A program made the translations under genes and the position numbers. The notes below the pieces were generated by a model. It was given only the letters and a program-made list of their open reading frames with translations. It was not told the DNA's origin and searched no databases. This document shows positions 43,214 through 54,263 of a stretch of 64,000 bases of DNA, in pieces; the stretch's first letter is position 1, and each line of letters begins with the position of its first letter. This DNA is from Doryteuthis pealeii. Lineage: Eukaryota > Mollusca > Cephalopoda > Myopsida > Loliginidae. Location: positions 24,268,077 to 24,332,076 of the forward strand of contig CM042181.1 in NCBI GenBank assembly GCA_023376005.1, written 5' to 3'.

Positions 43214-43664
43214 TTATCGATTTCGTCTTCCTTTTATTTTCGCTACTCTACTATTCAGTTAAATTCGTTTATCAATTTATATCTCTTTCTTAATCTCTTT
43301 CAAAACCTGCATCTCTTCTCATATTTCTCTTTCTTTTTACTTTTCTTTCCCTTCTTTTATATAGTGATAAGAATTATAATCTTACTCATTCTACCAATAG
43401 ACATAGATTAAGAGATTATCCGGGCTTAATCTTTCAGTAATCCGTCCACAGATAATCGTCTACTTTCGTTATACGTTTCATGAATCACGTAGATTTGTTT
43501 CTTTGCTGACAAAGCAGAAAGTGGCAGAAAAGCTTGAGACTCCGTTTAAATATTTTTTGATCCACCATTTTCGGGACGAAATGCTTGTCTTATGCAACAA
43601 AAATGATTCATTTCAATTCAGTCCAGTCCCTGTGGTGGAGGTGAACATGAAGACACAAGAAGTT

Positions 43665-43912
43665 GAAGCACGGTGGTGTACTGGTTAGAGATGGAGGAAA
43701 TGGACTCGTCGACCAGAGTTCAATTTCTGGATGAAGCCACAGTTCACATAGCGCTAATACAATTGGGAAAGGTATGAATCTAACTATTCTCTCTCCAGCT
43801 ATGGGTAAATAGTAGGGCAGACTGGGATCTTTAACCTTGGCTAGACAACCAGTCTAGGAGAAGGAAAACTCTGAATTCAAACCTTTTAAATCTCCGCTTG
43901 GGGTGGTCATTT
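43665..43912 (+). mobile_element. SINE family B, full-length-like
   Basis: GCACGGTGGTGTACTGGTTA (A-box-like), GACCAGAGTTCAATTTCTGG (B-box-like), then body CACAGTTCACATAGCGCTAA, GGGAAAGGTATGAATCTAAC, CTCTCCAGCTATGGGTAAAT, GGGCAGACTGGGATCTTTAA, ACAACCAGTCTAGGAGAAGG, and 3' end CCTTTTAAATCTCCGCTTGG. The block around TCTAGGAGAAGGA.AACTCTGA also occurs in the LINE 5' UTR at 33950-33980. Confidence 0.85.
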
Positions 43913-45315
43913 CTAGAATAGGCCTATTTAGTGCTCTATTTCAATTTAATTTTGTTTTAATTTATTTTAATTTTAATTCAAGAAGTTGAAGTTTTATTTC
44001 ATGCAATCATGTCGGCGGTCTGCACCCAGAAGTTGCTTATCCTTATGGTTTCTCATCTTCTTTCTCATAACAGCGCCCATCTTCTCACTAAGTTATAATA
44101 AATAAACGGTTACATTTTGATTACATCCGTTAAAACAGTTGGGTTTTATAGAATTTTTTTTAAAAGAAAAATATGTCACTTCTCTTTAATAAAAAGTAAA
44201 AAAAACAGATTGCAATGAAGAAAATCAGAGTTTATTAATGAATGTTAGGAATCCATCAACATTATCTGCAACTTTGGACTAGTATTTTCTTTCATCTTAA
44301 TTTTTATTCATAAAATCAATGGGTTAATTTTAGGTATTTGCATTTCTATATTTCTTTTCCCCTTTTTATAGGAGGGGGGGTCCACTCCTGTCAAAACTGT
44401 TTCGCTTGAATTGGAACTCAATAGAATACTTGATCTTAGATAGAAAAATAAAATTTATTATAAAGAATAAGAATGTGCAAATCATTTAATAGGCGTTGAT
44501 GAAATGTAATATCTACTTCACAACACTTCGAGACATGATCGAACGCATTAGATAGACCGGTCCATAGTTTTAAAAAATAGAAATAAGAATATGAGTTGAC
44601 TGATCCTTTTTTGGAAAAAAAACCCTTAATGACAAACTCCAATTTTATGAAATATATAGAGAAAAAAAGGAAAGAAAAAAAAATAGGTTATTGAAGAAAT
44701 AACCTGAAAAAAGATACTAAAAAATGAATGAAAGAAAGAAAGATAAGGCGAAAAACGAAATCAAAAACAGAATATCAATAATATCAATGACAAAAAAATA
44801 ACGAACGATTGAAAATAAAAAGGGTATTTAACTGTGTTATTTGTTGAATTCATTGCACAGGAATGCGATTCATGTGCCGGTTGCTAAACAATGATACGAA
44901 GAAAATAGTAGGTGATAAAAAGCAGAAGGGCAGGAAATGGGGAAGGGATAAGTAATAGGAAAGAAGATGAAAAGGCAAAAGAAGAAGTTAGAGTTGGTAG
45001 TGAAAGGAAGGGGTGAGCAAATAAAAAACAAAAGTATGGATAGAAGGGAATGGAAATAAAAAGGAAGATGTAGAAATCGATGAGAGAGAAGGAAGAAAAT
45101 TAAAAGAAAGAGAGAAAAAGAAGATAGAAAAGAAAGATTAATGAGAGAGGAAGGAAAATCAAAAAAAATGATTGTTTATTGTTAGATACCCCCCCCCTCG
45201 CCTCCTCGATAAGATTAGCTTTTCTTCGTGTAAAACAACGTTTTTACGTGAAAATGTTCTCCTTGGTCCAAAAGATATGCATACCAAATTTGGTAGCTCT
45301 ACATCAAATCGTTTT
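43913..45315. other. AT-rich, then purine-rich; no gene recognised
   Basis: 44660-45170 is an A/G-rich low-complexity stretch (GAAAGAAAGAAAG, AGAGAGAAGG). No coding signal. Confidence 0.45.
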
Positions 45316-45317
45316 AG

Positions 45318-45530
45318 GTGATGTCCGTGGTGTAATGGTTTTCATTGTAGAAAATGTACACGGTGACATGAGTTCAAACCCTGAACGTAGCTGGTTGTAT
45401 TTCACATAGCGCTAATAGTCTTACGAAAAGTATGAATCGAACTATTCTCCCTCTAGATATGGGTAAATAGTAGGACAGACTGGGCCCTTTAACTTTGGTA
45501 TGACAATCGGTTCTGGTTCAGGGTGGGTGG
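45318..45530 (+). mobile_element. SINE family B, 3'-truncated copy
   Basis: GTCCGTGGTGTAATGGTTTT (A-box-like), CATGAGTTCAAACCCTGAAC (B-box-like, closest to a true tRNA T-loop among the copies), CACATAGCGCTAATAG, CTCTAGATATGGGTAAATAG, ACAGACTGGGCCCTTTAACT, then loses similarity after ACAATCGGTTCTGG. Confidence 0.8.
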
Positions 45531-45959
45531 TAAATACATCTAACCGTTTGGCCGTTTATAGCGAATAGACAAACTCTTTCGAATTATTAATGTTGATAAT
45601 ATAGATATAAAATTGTATGTTTGTGTGTAGATGATATTCTTTTTATCATTGCTGTCATCATTTTTAACTTTGATGACTCAATATTTATAAATACGTTTAC
45701 CTGATTAATAAAAGCTTTTTTTGTAAATCTTTAACATTTTCATCCATGGTCTCTACATGTTCAACTTTAAAGAAATCTCAACAGATCAAAATTCTTTTCT
45801 ATAAAACTACATAGATTGTCCTTTACAAACGTTACATCCCTCACAATAAGATGGCAGAATTTGTGCAAACGCAAATCTACAATATTAGTCATATGGTAGT
45901 ATTATACAGAGACAACGGTATTTAGCAGTTAAAATTACTGCATCGCTAACCTCATTCGA

Positions 45960-46330
45960 TTCTCCTGGGTATGACAAAACTACATCCGGTAGTTAGGCCC
46001 CGGTTCTGAAGTACTGGGGAGTGTATGGTCATTCATTTGTTGCTATTACTCCCAGGTCCTTTCTGAATTAGAGTCATAGTACCTTTTAAGATCCCATCAA
46101 TGGATCAAATAGATATGTTGGGTATAATATTTAAAGTGTTTTTTGAACTACAATAATATATTGGCTCTGAAAATATGATATTGAAATTATGAAGTTTTTA
46201 ACTGTTTAAAATGAATGTGGACACACATTTTTATATCGTATATAAGTGGAGACCAGAATTCTTAAATTGACTTCAGCATGAAATAAACCAGCAAGTGTTG
46301 ACATGCCGTAAAACCGACCAACCAAGCTCA
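45960..46330 (+). repeat. Interspersed repeat family F, copy 2
   Basis: Matches 12085-12440 in order (GGTTCTGAAGT, GGAGTGTATGGTCA, TTTGTTG, GATCCCATCAATGGATCAAA, tail GTTGACATGCCGTAAAACCG then ACCAACCAAGC). Confidence 0.6.
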
Positions 46331-47335
46331 TTCGAGTATTTTCTTTTCTTCTTTATGTCAAATAAGGATGAATAAGATAAAATGTTCTCAGTCCAACCAA
46401 AAACGGAATTACTTAGATCCATTAAATATTCAGGTTATTCCACATTTTATTAGAATATCGTATCTCAAGTTTCTTTTAGCCCTTAAATTCTTCTTTTCTT
46501 TTTTGAGTGGACAAAGGACATTTCAACCTCCCATCGTATTTAGCGTATAAATATTGCAAACGTATGAGAGACTAATCTAATGTGAAATTTCCAGTCAGCA
46601 CTTCTCGACAATTTTATTTTACATTTTATTGGTTAATTACTTGAGACCAGCCATCTTTGGTAATTTTTGAAGTTATCGACAATGCGTTCGATCGTTTGAC
46701 TCACTCAATCACAAAATCTCTTAGAAAGCTTATTGGGTTGTATACAATTATTGTTTTTAGAACAAAATACAAAGAAGTTAAAATAATTTTGATATAAGTT
46801 GTCAAAAAGATGGTTGCATTCTTTTTTAATCCTCTCGCTGCCATTTTAAAAATGTCCGGTATTCCCCACTGTCGCATTTTGCATAAAAAACGACTTTACA
46901 TTAAAACCTTTAAATTCCCACGAAATACAATGGTAAAACTGGGGACACATAGAATTTGCTACCTGGGATCTTTTTTAGTAAATTTTGGTTTCTTACTCTA
47001 AATTTATTGGCATTTCAGTCTCGGAAGACCATAATATAGTTTTTGTGCCCCTGAAGTTACAGCGCTTCCTGTGACTGTGAAGTCCAATGTTTAAAAAAAC
47101 ATTCTCGACCACATATAAATATTACTTGGGTCATTGGGGAGTTTCAGGTCTTTCAACATTGGCCAGGCCAGGCCGAACCTATCGGAGAAGATCAGTCTCT
47201 CATACACCTTGTTACTTTGCAATGCTAGAAGACACTGGCTGTTATTGATTTTGGACGAATGTAGACCACTCTACTGCGCATTTAATTGACTGTTTCAAAC
47301 ACCAATCAGATGTACCATACGGTCTATTTAAGTGG
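46331..47335. other. No gene recognised
   Basis: The 63-codon frames at 46368 and 46810 have no motif. 47110-47330 is less AT-rich (GGCCAGGCCAGGCCGAAC near 47162) and could be part of an unrecognised repeat. Confidence 0.35.
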
Positions 47336-47338
47336 TTT

Positions 47339-47420
47339 ACGGGGACATTAGTACATTTTCCCCCGTTAAACGGATTAATGACGGGGACATTAGTACTTTT
47401 CTCCATCGAACGGATTAACT
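47339..47420 (+). repeat. Two-unit tandem duplication, about 46 bp
   Basis: ACGGGGACATTAGTAC...AACGGATTAA occurs twice in a row (from 47339 and from 47385). Confidence 0.85.
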
Positions 47421-48764
47421 GTTTTGGATAAACTGAAGGTAACCAGATATTATTACAAACTTGATAGACCTATTTTTCTTATTGTTTATTTTTACTTTTT
47501 TCTCCCCCCCCCCCTTTCATTTTAACTTTTCTTTTGAGTAATACTTAACTTATTATTTATGCATAGTAAATAGGTTGTATCGTTTAAAATTTGCAATGTA
47601 ACAATTATGTTTTTGTTTAGGTTTATAAATGTTATCACGATTAAAAAATAACAGAATTAGTTAGAAAACATCATAGCAATTAAAACGGATTGTATCGTTT
47701 AAACTATGATCAAAACAATTAAAATACTTAATTAAAATAGGTCAAAGTTATATTGCTAAAAATGCGCGGTCATTGAATATTATTTCCTTAAACTTAACAA
47801 GATGAAGTCACATGGCAAATCAACTGTAATGTTTCAGCAGAAATACTATGAATGCTCCGAAACCTTTAACAATTAATTCACTCTATTAGAGAAATAAGTA
47901 AGATTAAATTAAATTGTATTGCAAATGATCTAAATATAAAAACAAAAACAAATAACTTTTACAATTTGTCGAAAAATTGATTCGCATTAACAAAAATAAT
48001 TTGATCAATTATATCGCTTGAATCCATTTTCATTAAATGCATTGAGTTAAAAAGAAAAAAATTGGAGATAAATTCAAGTTTTTTCATACTTTTATTAATT
48101 AGTTAATTTTAGATTTTTAAAATGCGAGTTTAGAACTGAAAATGTTTTTAAAAAATACAATAACTTTTTTAAGCGAGTAAATAAGTTATTTTTATATTAG
48201 CTATTAACTAATTAAAAATCCTTTTATTTATGATAAACATTTCACAAAAAAATATTAAAACGTTATACGTGATTTTAAAAAAAGGCTTTTTTGTCAGTAA
48301 ACAAATGCGTGGTCATTTCAGAGAAATTACAAAATTAGATTAAAAAATGTTGCTTTTTATTTTAATGTTTCATTTATTATGTTTTTTATTTGAATATTTT
48401 TTTCTTTTCCAAATATTTATCAATTAATTTGGTTTTCATTTAATCTCTTTTAAAAATTAGTCGGCATGACAGGAGTTGTCCAAAAACTATGGGTTTAGCA
48501 ACTTTTTAAAAATGGTTAAAAGGTTTCCACGACAAAATAAGTTTGAGAACAACTAAACTATGGAAACAAATTGCAACCAAATGCCGAAAAAGGGAAATAC
48601 TCTGAAATGCTTCGGGGGATGGGGGTTACGATACTCTCCACGCAAAAAAAAAATGCATTTGAAATTGTTTGCTGTAGAAAGGCATGGCTTTTAGAGCTTT
48701 AAGAAATCCCCAAAACGGTGAATGAGACACGCGTTTTGTCACGGTTGAAAGATCACCCAGTTAA
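47421..48764. other. Very AT-rich, no gene recognised
   Basis: C run at 47500-47514; otherwise A/T-rich without repeats I could define. Confidence 0.45.
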
Positions 48765-48900
48765 ATTCCGCCCGTGGCCAAGTCACGTCACTCCACGTGA
48801 AATAATGGCGCCACCTGTACTTCGTGTCAGACACTAAATTGCCGACCGGAAACGTTACACTCTCAATGGTGCTTCAGAAAGACTGGTAAACATAGCGGCT
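48765..48900 (+). promoter_or_regulatory. Candidate promoter-like patch
   Basis: A GC-richer 135 bases with a CRE/ATF-like GTCACGTCAC (48781), an E-box CCACGTGA (48794), and AATGGCGCCA (48805), close to a YY1-type initiator. A short ATG frame (MAPPVLRVRH) starts at the latter. No TATA box or downstream exon is evident; low confidence. Confidence 0.22.
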
Positions 48901-49075
48901 TCTTTCATCTTTTTCATTCGACTTTCTTTTTCTTTTTTTATTCCCCCCTCCCTCTTTCTTTCTTTAATTATTTTCTTTCTTTTTTTTTCTTTTCTTTCTA
49001 TTTCCTTCTCTATTTTTCTTCCGTTATTTGATTTTCTTCTCCTTATCATTGTTTTCTTTTCGTTTCATTATTTTT
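48901..49075. repeat. Pyrimidine-rich tract
   Basis: Nearly continuous T/C on the plus strand; the Lys/Glu-rich minus-strand ORF over it is an artefact. Confidence 0.8.
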
Positions 49076-49384
49076 CAAGATGCTTAACGACATTTACTTG
49101 TTGCAAATATTTTAAGATCTACTAGCTAAAGTACTCGCCTACGCCGGATAAAGTGAATCGTTGATACGGCAAGGCGAACAGAAAAATGTTCAAAATTCCT
49201 TCAACTTAAAATTATAAATCTCAACTAGTATCTTCCTCCTTCATCTTTTTTTTTTCTTTACAAGTTGCATTTTATCACAATTCAGTCGGGTCATTATTCC
49301 TACAATCCCCGATTAGATTAAAAACAAAACAACTTCTCTTTTATGTGCACAGCTCCTCGTTGAGGAATTGAGATGAGTCTAGTT

Positions 49385-49495
49385 TCGGGGAGTATTTTGT
49401 AGCTGAAAACTTGCTCTAACTAAAGGTATTATTGTGCTCTCAGTATCTGATTTGTTTCCGTGAAAATAAATTGAAGGTATTACTTTCACAGCGTG
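49385..49495 (+). repeat. Interspersed repeat family D, copy 2
   Basis: Blocks GTAGCTGAAAACTTGCT, GCTCTCAGT, TTTCCGTGAAAATA and GAAGGTATTACTTTC align with 5690-5815. Confidence 0.5.
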
Positions 49496-51020
49496 AAATA
49501 TATATTTATTAGTAACGTTACCTTGTCTCCCGTCAGAATAATGAGAAAGTATGTTATGTAACACGAGACATTACTTAACATATCGAAGCTAAAGAGAAAT
49601 CACCTAGCTAGACTACTCTGTCTCTCTCTCTACTCCCGTATAAAAAGGATATAGAGATGCAATATTTATACTCAACATCCAGATAAGAATATGTTTCAGT
49701 TACTTTTTTTTAATATTGTCTTCAACTGCCCAAAATGTCACTATCTTTATTGGGTATTTCATCCCTCACCCATCCACGGGGATGATATTGATTTACGACT
49801 GATTGATGGTATATAATTTTACGAATTTTAATGCAAATGAGTAAAACTTACTTTTATTTAGATGATGAATGTAAGTATTACATTTCTATATGTATATGTT
49901 TGTATATTACAACAGAATTAACGTAAAAATGGTTGGGTTATTCTGGATAAGCACCAACATTTAAAAATGATTAAAAAGATTAGATTAGATTTTGGTGTTT
50001 CCAAACTTTTACAGAATATTGTACTATGACCAATACTTGTTAAGACTATTACAATTTTTTTCTGTACCAGTTTATTCTTTTTTTCTTTTTTTTTTTTCTT
50101 CAGTTTAAAAAAAAAAAAAACAGGAATTATTTATTGTGATGCAACATTTCAAAATTTAAATCATCGCAAATATTTGACTCATCATTTCATTATCATTTTT
50201 TTATGCTTCATAAGATTCATCTTAAATTTCTAACTTCCTTTAACCACAATTTCATTTTAACTCCGCACGTGGGAGTTGTATACAGAAATTTAATGGCACA
50301 GAATTGCTAAAATGTAGCCATATACTTTAATGTATACATTCGTTTTGAAAAATGTATATAATTTATAATATATTACAAACGTTCAACGTTATAATAATCT
50401 ATGTATTAATACGGCTATTCCTAAATCTTCCGTTCGTTATCATCCTGCAACACCCGTAAAAATGAGACCGTCCAAGATGCAATGCAAAAATGTGAATACA
50501 GATTATCTGGTGTTATTTAATCGCAGATTTTTTATTTTTCCCATTTTATTTCACCCAATTTTTAAAATGAAACATTCCAAATGGTCTTGCGATGCTTAAA
50601 TGTCTAGCGTAAAATTAAAATTAATTAAAAAATAAAAGTTACATATTTGTAATATTGAAATTGTGAATTACGGAAGATATTCTGGTAATTTTGATCTTAT
50701 GTTGTCCAGGCCTTCTGTCCTGATTTACACTAAGTTTTAGCGAGCCAGCATCAGGCGAATTTCCAGCCCAGCTTTTTTTCCGAGTCATGTTTTTGTCATT
50801 TTATTTTTGTATTATTTATTGCAAGGACAATAGTAGGATTTATATGAAATGAAATTGCAAATCGTCGTTTCTGGTTTAAATAGCTCCTCTTGATTTTTGT
50901 TTCGTGGAAATTCTACGGGTCCCGCTAATTATTAATAGTACCGAACTAAAATTTGAATTAAATAAAAATCAATTATATATAAATTTGCTTGCCCATTAGG
51001 ACACTGGTGCTACTACTACT
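49496..51020. other. AT-rich, no gene recognised
   Basis: Short TC tract at 49619-49629 and an A/T run near 50080-50120; nothing else identified. Confidence 0.45.
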
Positions 51021-51021
51021 A

Positions 51022-51156
51022 GCGTCCTTTCGTGGTGTAATAGTTAGCAAGCTAGTCTTTAATATCCATTATTAGTGAATAGCGAGTTCAATAATCGCTG
51101 AATACCCCATACCTTGTGTCCCATTCTAACCGTGGCGAACGAGTTGGACAAATACC

Positions 51157-51192
<36 letters not shown>
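51022..51192 (+). mobile_element. SINE family C with (AAT)n tail
   Basis: CTTTCGTGGTGTAATAGTTA (A-box-like), GAGTTCAATAATCGCTG (B-box-like), CCCCATACCTTGTGTCCCAT, GAGTTGGACAAATACC, ending in about 11 AAT units. A microsatellite tail is a common SINE 3' end. Confidence 0.8.
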
Positions 51193-51194
51193 GC

Positions 51195-51765
51195 CCAAGA
51201 TATCAAAGCAAGTCATAAACTTCATCACGAAAGCAATGGATAACTGGAAACGGAAAATGCAGCTGAAGGACAAAACCCAGTAGAAGTTAAAATCCAAAGA
51301 GGCATATTTTAGGGGCGACTCATTGACTCTACTGTTTGTTATGGCAAAGATGCCAAGAAATTATATACTAATTATATCCAAAGGTGCTACACATTTACGA
51401 AGACACAGAAAAAGATAAACCACCCTTTCTATATGGATGATATTAAGGTATTTACCTAAAATAAAACATAACTAGAAACTGTTATACAAACTATTAGAAT
51501 CTAAAGCCAAGACATAGGAATGGAATTTTGAATTGAAAATGTGCCGTCTTTAAAATGAAAGAATTGAACATAGAAATAGAACTGTCCAATCAGGAAAGTA
51601 TCTTGGAGAAAAGGAAAACTAAAAATACCTGAAGAATCGGATACCATCAAGTAAACAGATAAAAGACAAGAAAGGAATAACTCAGAAGAACAAATAAACT
51701 TCTCGAAACTCTGTAACAAAAATCTTATCAAATGAATAAATAGTTGGACAGAAAATTGATAATAT
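51195..51765 (+). pseudogene. LINE RT fragment with YMDD
   Basis: Through several frame changes the plus strand gives MDNWKRKMQL, then KLKSKEAYFRGDSLTLLFVM (consensus I.RGIFQGDSLSPLLF), then FYMDDIKVF-like text at 51438 (the catalytic YMDD), SQDIGMEF (consensus S.DIGMEFG..KC), a K.KR.KL block, and KYLGEKE..KYL-like text. This order and the FQGDSLSPLLF/YMDD combination are typical of a LINE group different from the 33670 element. No ORF survives. It starts right after the SINE's (AAT)n tail. Confidence 0.75.
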
Positions 51766-51825
51766 GCAAAAGAATATAAGTATTGGTTATGCGGTGATAG
51801 AGATGAAATACTTAACCATATAAAA

Positions 51826-52222
51826 ATGTCGTCGGGGTGGCCTTAAGTCGGTATCAACCATTCAGCGAGGTAGTCTATCCCCCTTTCACTAGGTCCCATC
51901 TATGGGTTAAATAGAAAAACATGAGTTTATAAACAAAATTGTATTATGCATTAAGAATGAATTTATTTCACAACTTTGTCGGCATTAAATGGCCCACCGA
52001 GGTTGATATGCCGTAAAACAAACCAAACCAAACTTTTCACTAGCGCTAGACCTAGGAGATTGTTTCTGCGTCTGGGGTGGTGCGCCCCACCTACCACCAG
52101 CTCCTTACTTTACCACACAGATCCCTGTGCCTTCATTCGCTGAGTTGGCGAAGGCCGGTATCGAACTAGGAACCTTATGGTTTCTAGCTGAACGCTCTAC
52201 CAACTGAGCTAACCCGGCCCTA
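51826..52222 (-). mobile_element. SINE family A, copy 4, split by an insertion
   Basis: Minus strand head GGGCCGGGTTAGCTCAGTTG then GTAGAGCG (A box) and GTTCGATACC (B box, best preserved of the four), body as at 8862. The copy is interrupted at 51893-52034 by another retroposon. Excluding that, it is about 255 bp. Confidence 0.87.
51893..52034 (+). mobile_element. Nested SINE-type insertion with 9-bp target duplication
   Basis: A 142-bp segment splits family-A copy 4 and is bordered by TTTCACTAG on both sides (51884-51892, 52035-52043). It begins CCATCTATGGGTTAAATAG, the middle of family B, so it is 5'-truncated, and ends GGTTGATATGCCGTAAAACA then AACCAAACCAAAC, an A-rich tail. This is a clear target-primed retroposition that postdates the host SINE. 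Confidence 0.88.
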
Positions 52223-52365
52223 TTTTAAATGTATTGGATTACTAAAAGTATCGCTACGATATCTTTGCTGTTTCATGCTTACATATATACATGCAACACT
52301 GAATCTGCATTTATCAAGACAAATATTAACAATAAATGTCCTCTACATCCTCAAATCGTCCTCTT

Positions 52366-52368
<3 letters not shown>

Positions 52369-52438
<70 letters not shown>
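52369..52438. repeat. (AT)n then (GT)n microsatellite
   Basis: About 29 AT units then six GT units. Confidence 0.96.
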
Positions 52439-52529
52439 ATGGGAGTAAAATGAGGAAATCAGTCCGACAGTAAGTGGAGAAATGTAGACAAACACGGAAT
52501 GTTACACTGGATGGAAGTTTGTTATTGTT

Positions 52530-52587
52530 CATAATGTCGACGTTCGAACGTTTCGGTTTATATAGAAACCTTCTTCAGGACAATATG
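52530..52587 (-). ncRNA. Hammerhead-like CTGAAGA/GAAA structure
   Basis: Minus strand, in order: CATATTGTC (52587-52579), CTGAAGA (52578-52572), an unpaired A, GGTTT...AAACC (stem II), GAAA, the self-complementary CGTT-CG-AACG (stem III), TC, then GACATTATG. The outer strands CATATTGTC and GACATTATG pair in 8 of 9 positions (stem I). CTGANGA, GAAA and a UH before stem I are the invariant parts of the hammerhead ribozyme, which cleaves its own RNA after UH. The extra A before stem II and the 2-nt loop of stem III are departures from the consensus. Hammerheads are known in Penelope-like elements and retrozymes. Best copy of five related motifs in the window. Confidence 0.45.
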
Positions 52588-52715
52588 AAACAAGTAAAGG
52601 AAAAAAGATGTTTGTTGTTAAAAAGGTAATGGATGTTTTTGAATGAGTTGAGTTTAGAAATATGTAGAAAAGGTTCATAACCGTTCATTGATTAGCATTC
52701 ACAATGTAATTGACG

Positions 52716-52800
52716 TGATTGGTACATGCAAAAATGAAAGTCAAGATCTGATTGGAACACGTGAGGTCGAAAGCCAAAACATAATTGGTACACGTTATTG
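52716..52800 (+). repeat. 33-bp minisatellite, about 2.6 units
   Basis: Units start at 52716, 52749 and 52782 (TGATTGGTACATG, TGATTGGAACACGTG, TAATTGGTACACG), exactly 33 bases apart. It lies about 130 bases from the hammerhead-like motif and may belong to the same element. Confidence 0.85.
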
Positions 52801-53229
52801 TACTAACAAACAAATGTTTTTCTATATATATATATACACTTATATATATGTGTGTGTGTGTGTTTGTACATTTACAATATATAGATAGACATGTTTTTTT
52901 TTCCTAAGTGCAACCCAAAATTGTATGTCTATTTCTTTTGACTTGCATTCTATCTGTGTAATTTGCATGTCTCTTAATGTATTGCATCAACCTGTCAAAT
53001 ACATTTTATCTCTGATTCTTGCACACATATGTACATTGCACCTTTCAATGAATTGCCCACGTAATATTAAGCAAAAATCATTTTCAGAATGAAGATATTT
53101 TCTTTCTTACTAGATTTATGAATGAGAGATTATCTAATATTTCGGAGATAGGCTGCAGGCGATACACATATGCACATGTGTTTTAATATATATAATGTCT
53201 GTGTGAATGGTTGGTTATCTTAATAAGTA

Positions 53230-53381
53230 TATATATATATGTGTGCGTGTGTCTTAATAAGTATATATATTTATATATACATATGTCTTAATATACACAC
53301 ACATATATATACATGTGCCTTAACATATGTGCGCGTGTGTGTCTTAATATATGTATATAAGTGTGTGTGTACGTGTGCGCG

Positions 53382-53461
<80 letters not shown>

Positions 53462-53462
53462 A
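53230..53462. repeat. Compound AT/GT microsatellite cluster
   Basis: Several TA and GT/GC tracts separated by TGTCTTAATA-type units (53252, 53286, 53340), suggesting an imperfect larger tandem. Frames here are artefacts. Confidence 0.9.
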
Positions 53463-53519
53463 ATGTGCATAATGCCTGAGGGCAATTGAAAACCTGGGGT
53501 GTAATCTGATCTTATTCAA

Positions 53520-54190
53520 TTATCGTTCTTTTTAATGGATGGATGGGTGGAAGAGAGAAGGAAGAAGCCAGTCAATATAAAAGGAAGAAAAGAACTTTAG
53601 AAATGTTATCAGTTTTAGTAGAAAGAATAAATAAGAAAGAAATGAGAAGACGAGATAGAAATTAACGGATTGAGAAAGAAAGTAAAAGAAGAAAAAAGCG
53701 AATATTTGTAAAGAATTGTTATAATTTTTAACAATAAAAAGAAAAGGTTGAAGGAACCAAATAAAATGAAAAAAAAAAAAAATATTAAAAAAATGTTGGA
53801 AAAATGTTTAAAAATAGAAGCGGGGTCCAAAGTTTTGGAACCGTAAAGAATCAGGCGAATTTGCAAATCTTTTTTCTTTTTTTTTTTTAATATGTCCGGT
53901 ATCCCCGACTCCTTGAAAATGAAAAGTCGATGGCCCTTAATTAAATGACAATTGTCCAAAGGAACAACTACGAGTGATGGGGAACATCGGGGCTTGACGT
54001 GCGGAGGTGAACAGGATGCTGCACGCAAATCATTGTCATTAGATAGATAGATAAGGATTAGATTGAAAAAGAAATAAAAACAACGAGTGTATGGTCACCT
54101 GCTAAATTAGATAAGAGCTCCTTTCGCAAATCATTACAACTTCAGTAAATCAAAACCTCACTTAATATTTATATAGATAAATGCTAATAA
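53520..54190. other. No gene recognised
   Basis: Purine-rich at 53540-53700. The 137-codon minus-strand frame (53615-54028) is Phe/Leu/Ser-rich and low complexity over most of its length; its N-terminal 40 residues lie in a less AT-rich patch but have no motif. Short GATA run at 54035-54052. Confidence 0.4.
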
Positions 54191-54195
54191 ATTGG

Positions 54196-54198
<3 letters not shown>

Positions 54199-54243
<45 letters not shown>
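54199..54243. repeat. (AT)n then (GA)n microsatellite
   Basis: About 16 AT units followed by about six GA units. Confidence 0.95.
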
Positions 54244-54244
<1 letters not shown>

Positions 54245-54263
54245 AGGGAGATAGTATATATTA

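Noticed and set aside
53271..53519. Frames rich in Tyr-Ile and His-Thr
   Set aside because: Compound AT/GT microsatellite translation.
53615..54028. 137-codon minus-strand frame
   Set aside because: Mostly Phe/Leu/Ile/Ser from a purine-rich plus strand; no domain visible.
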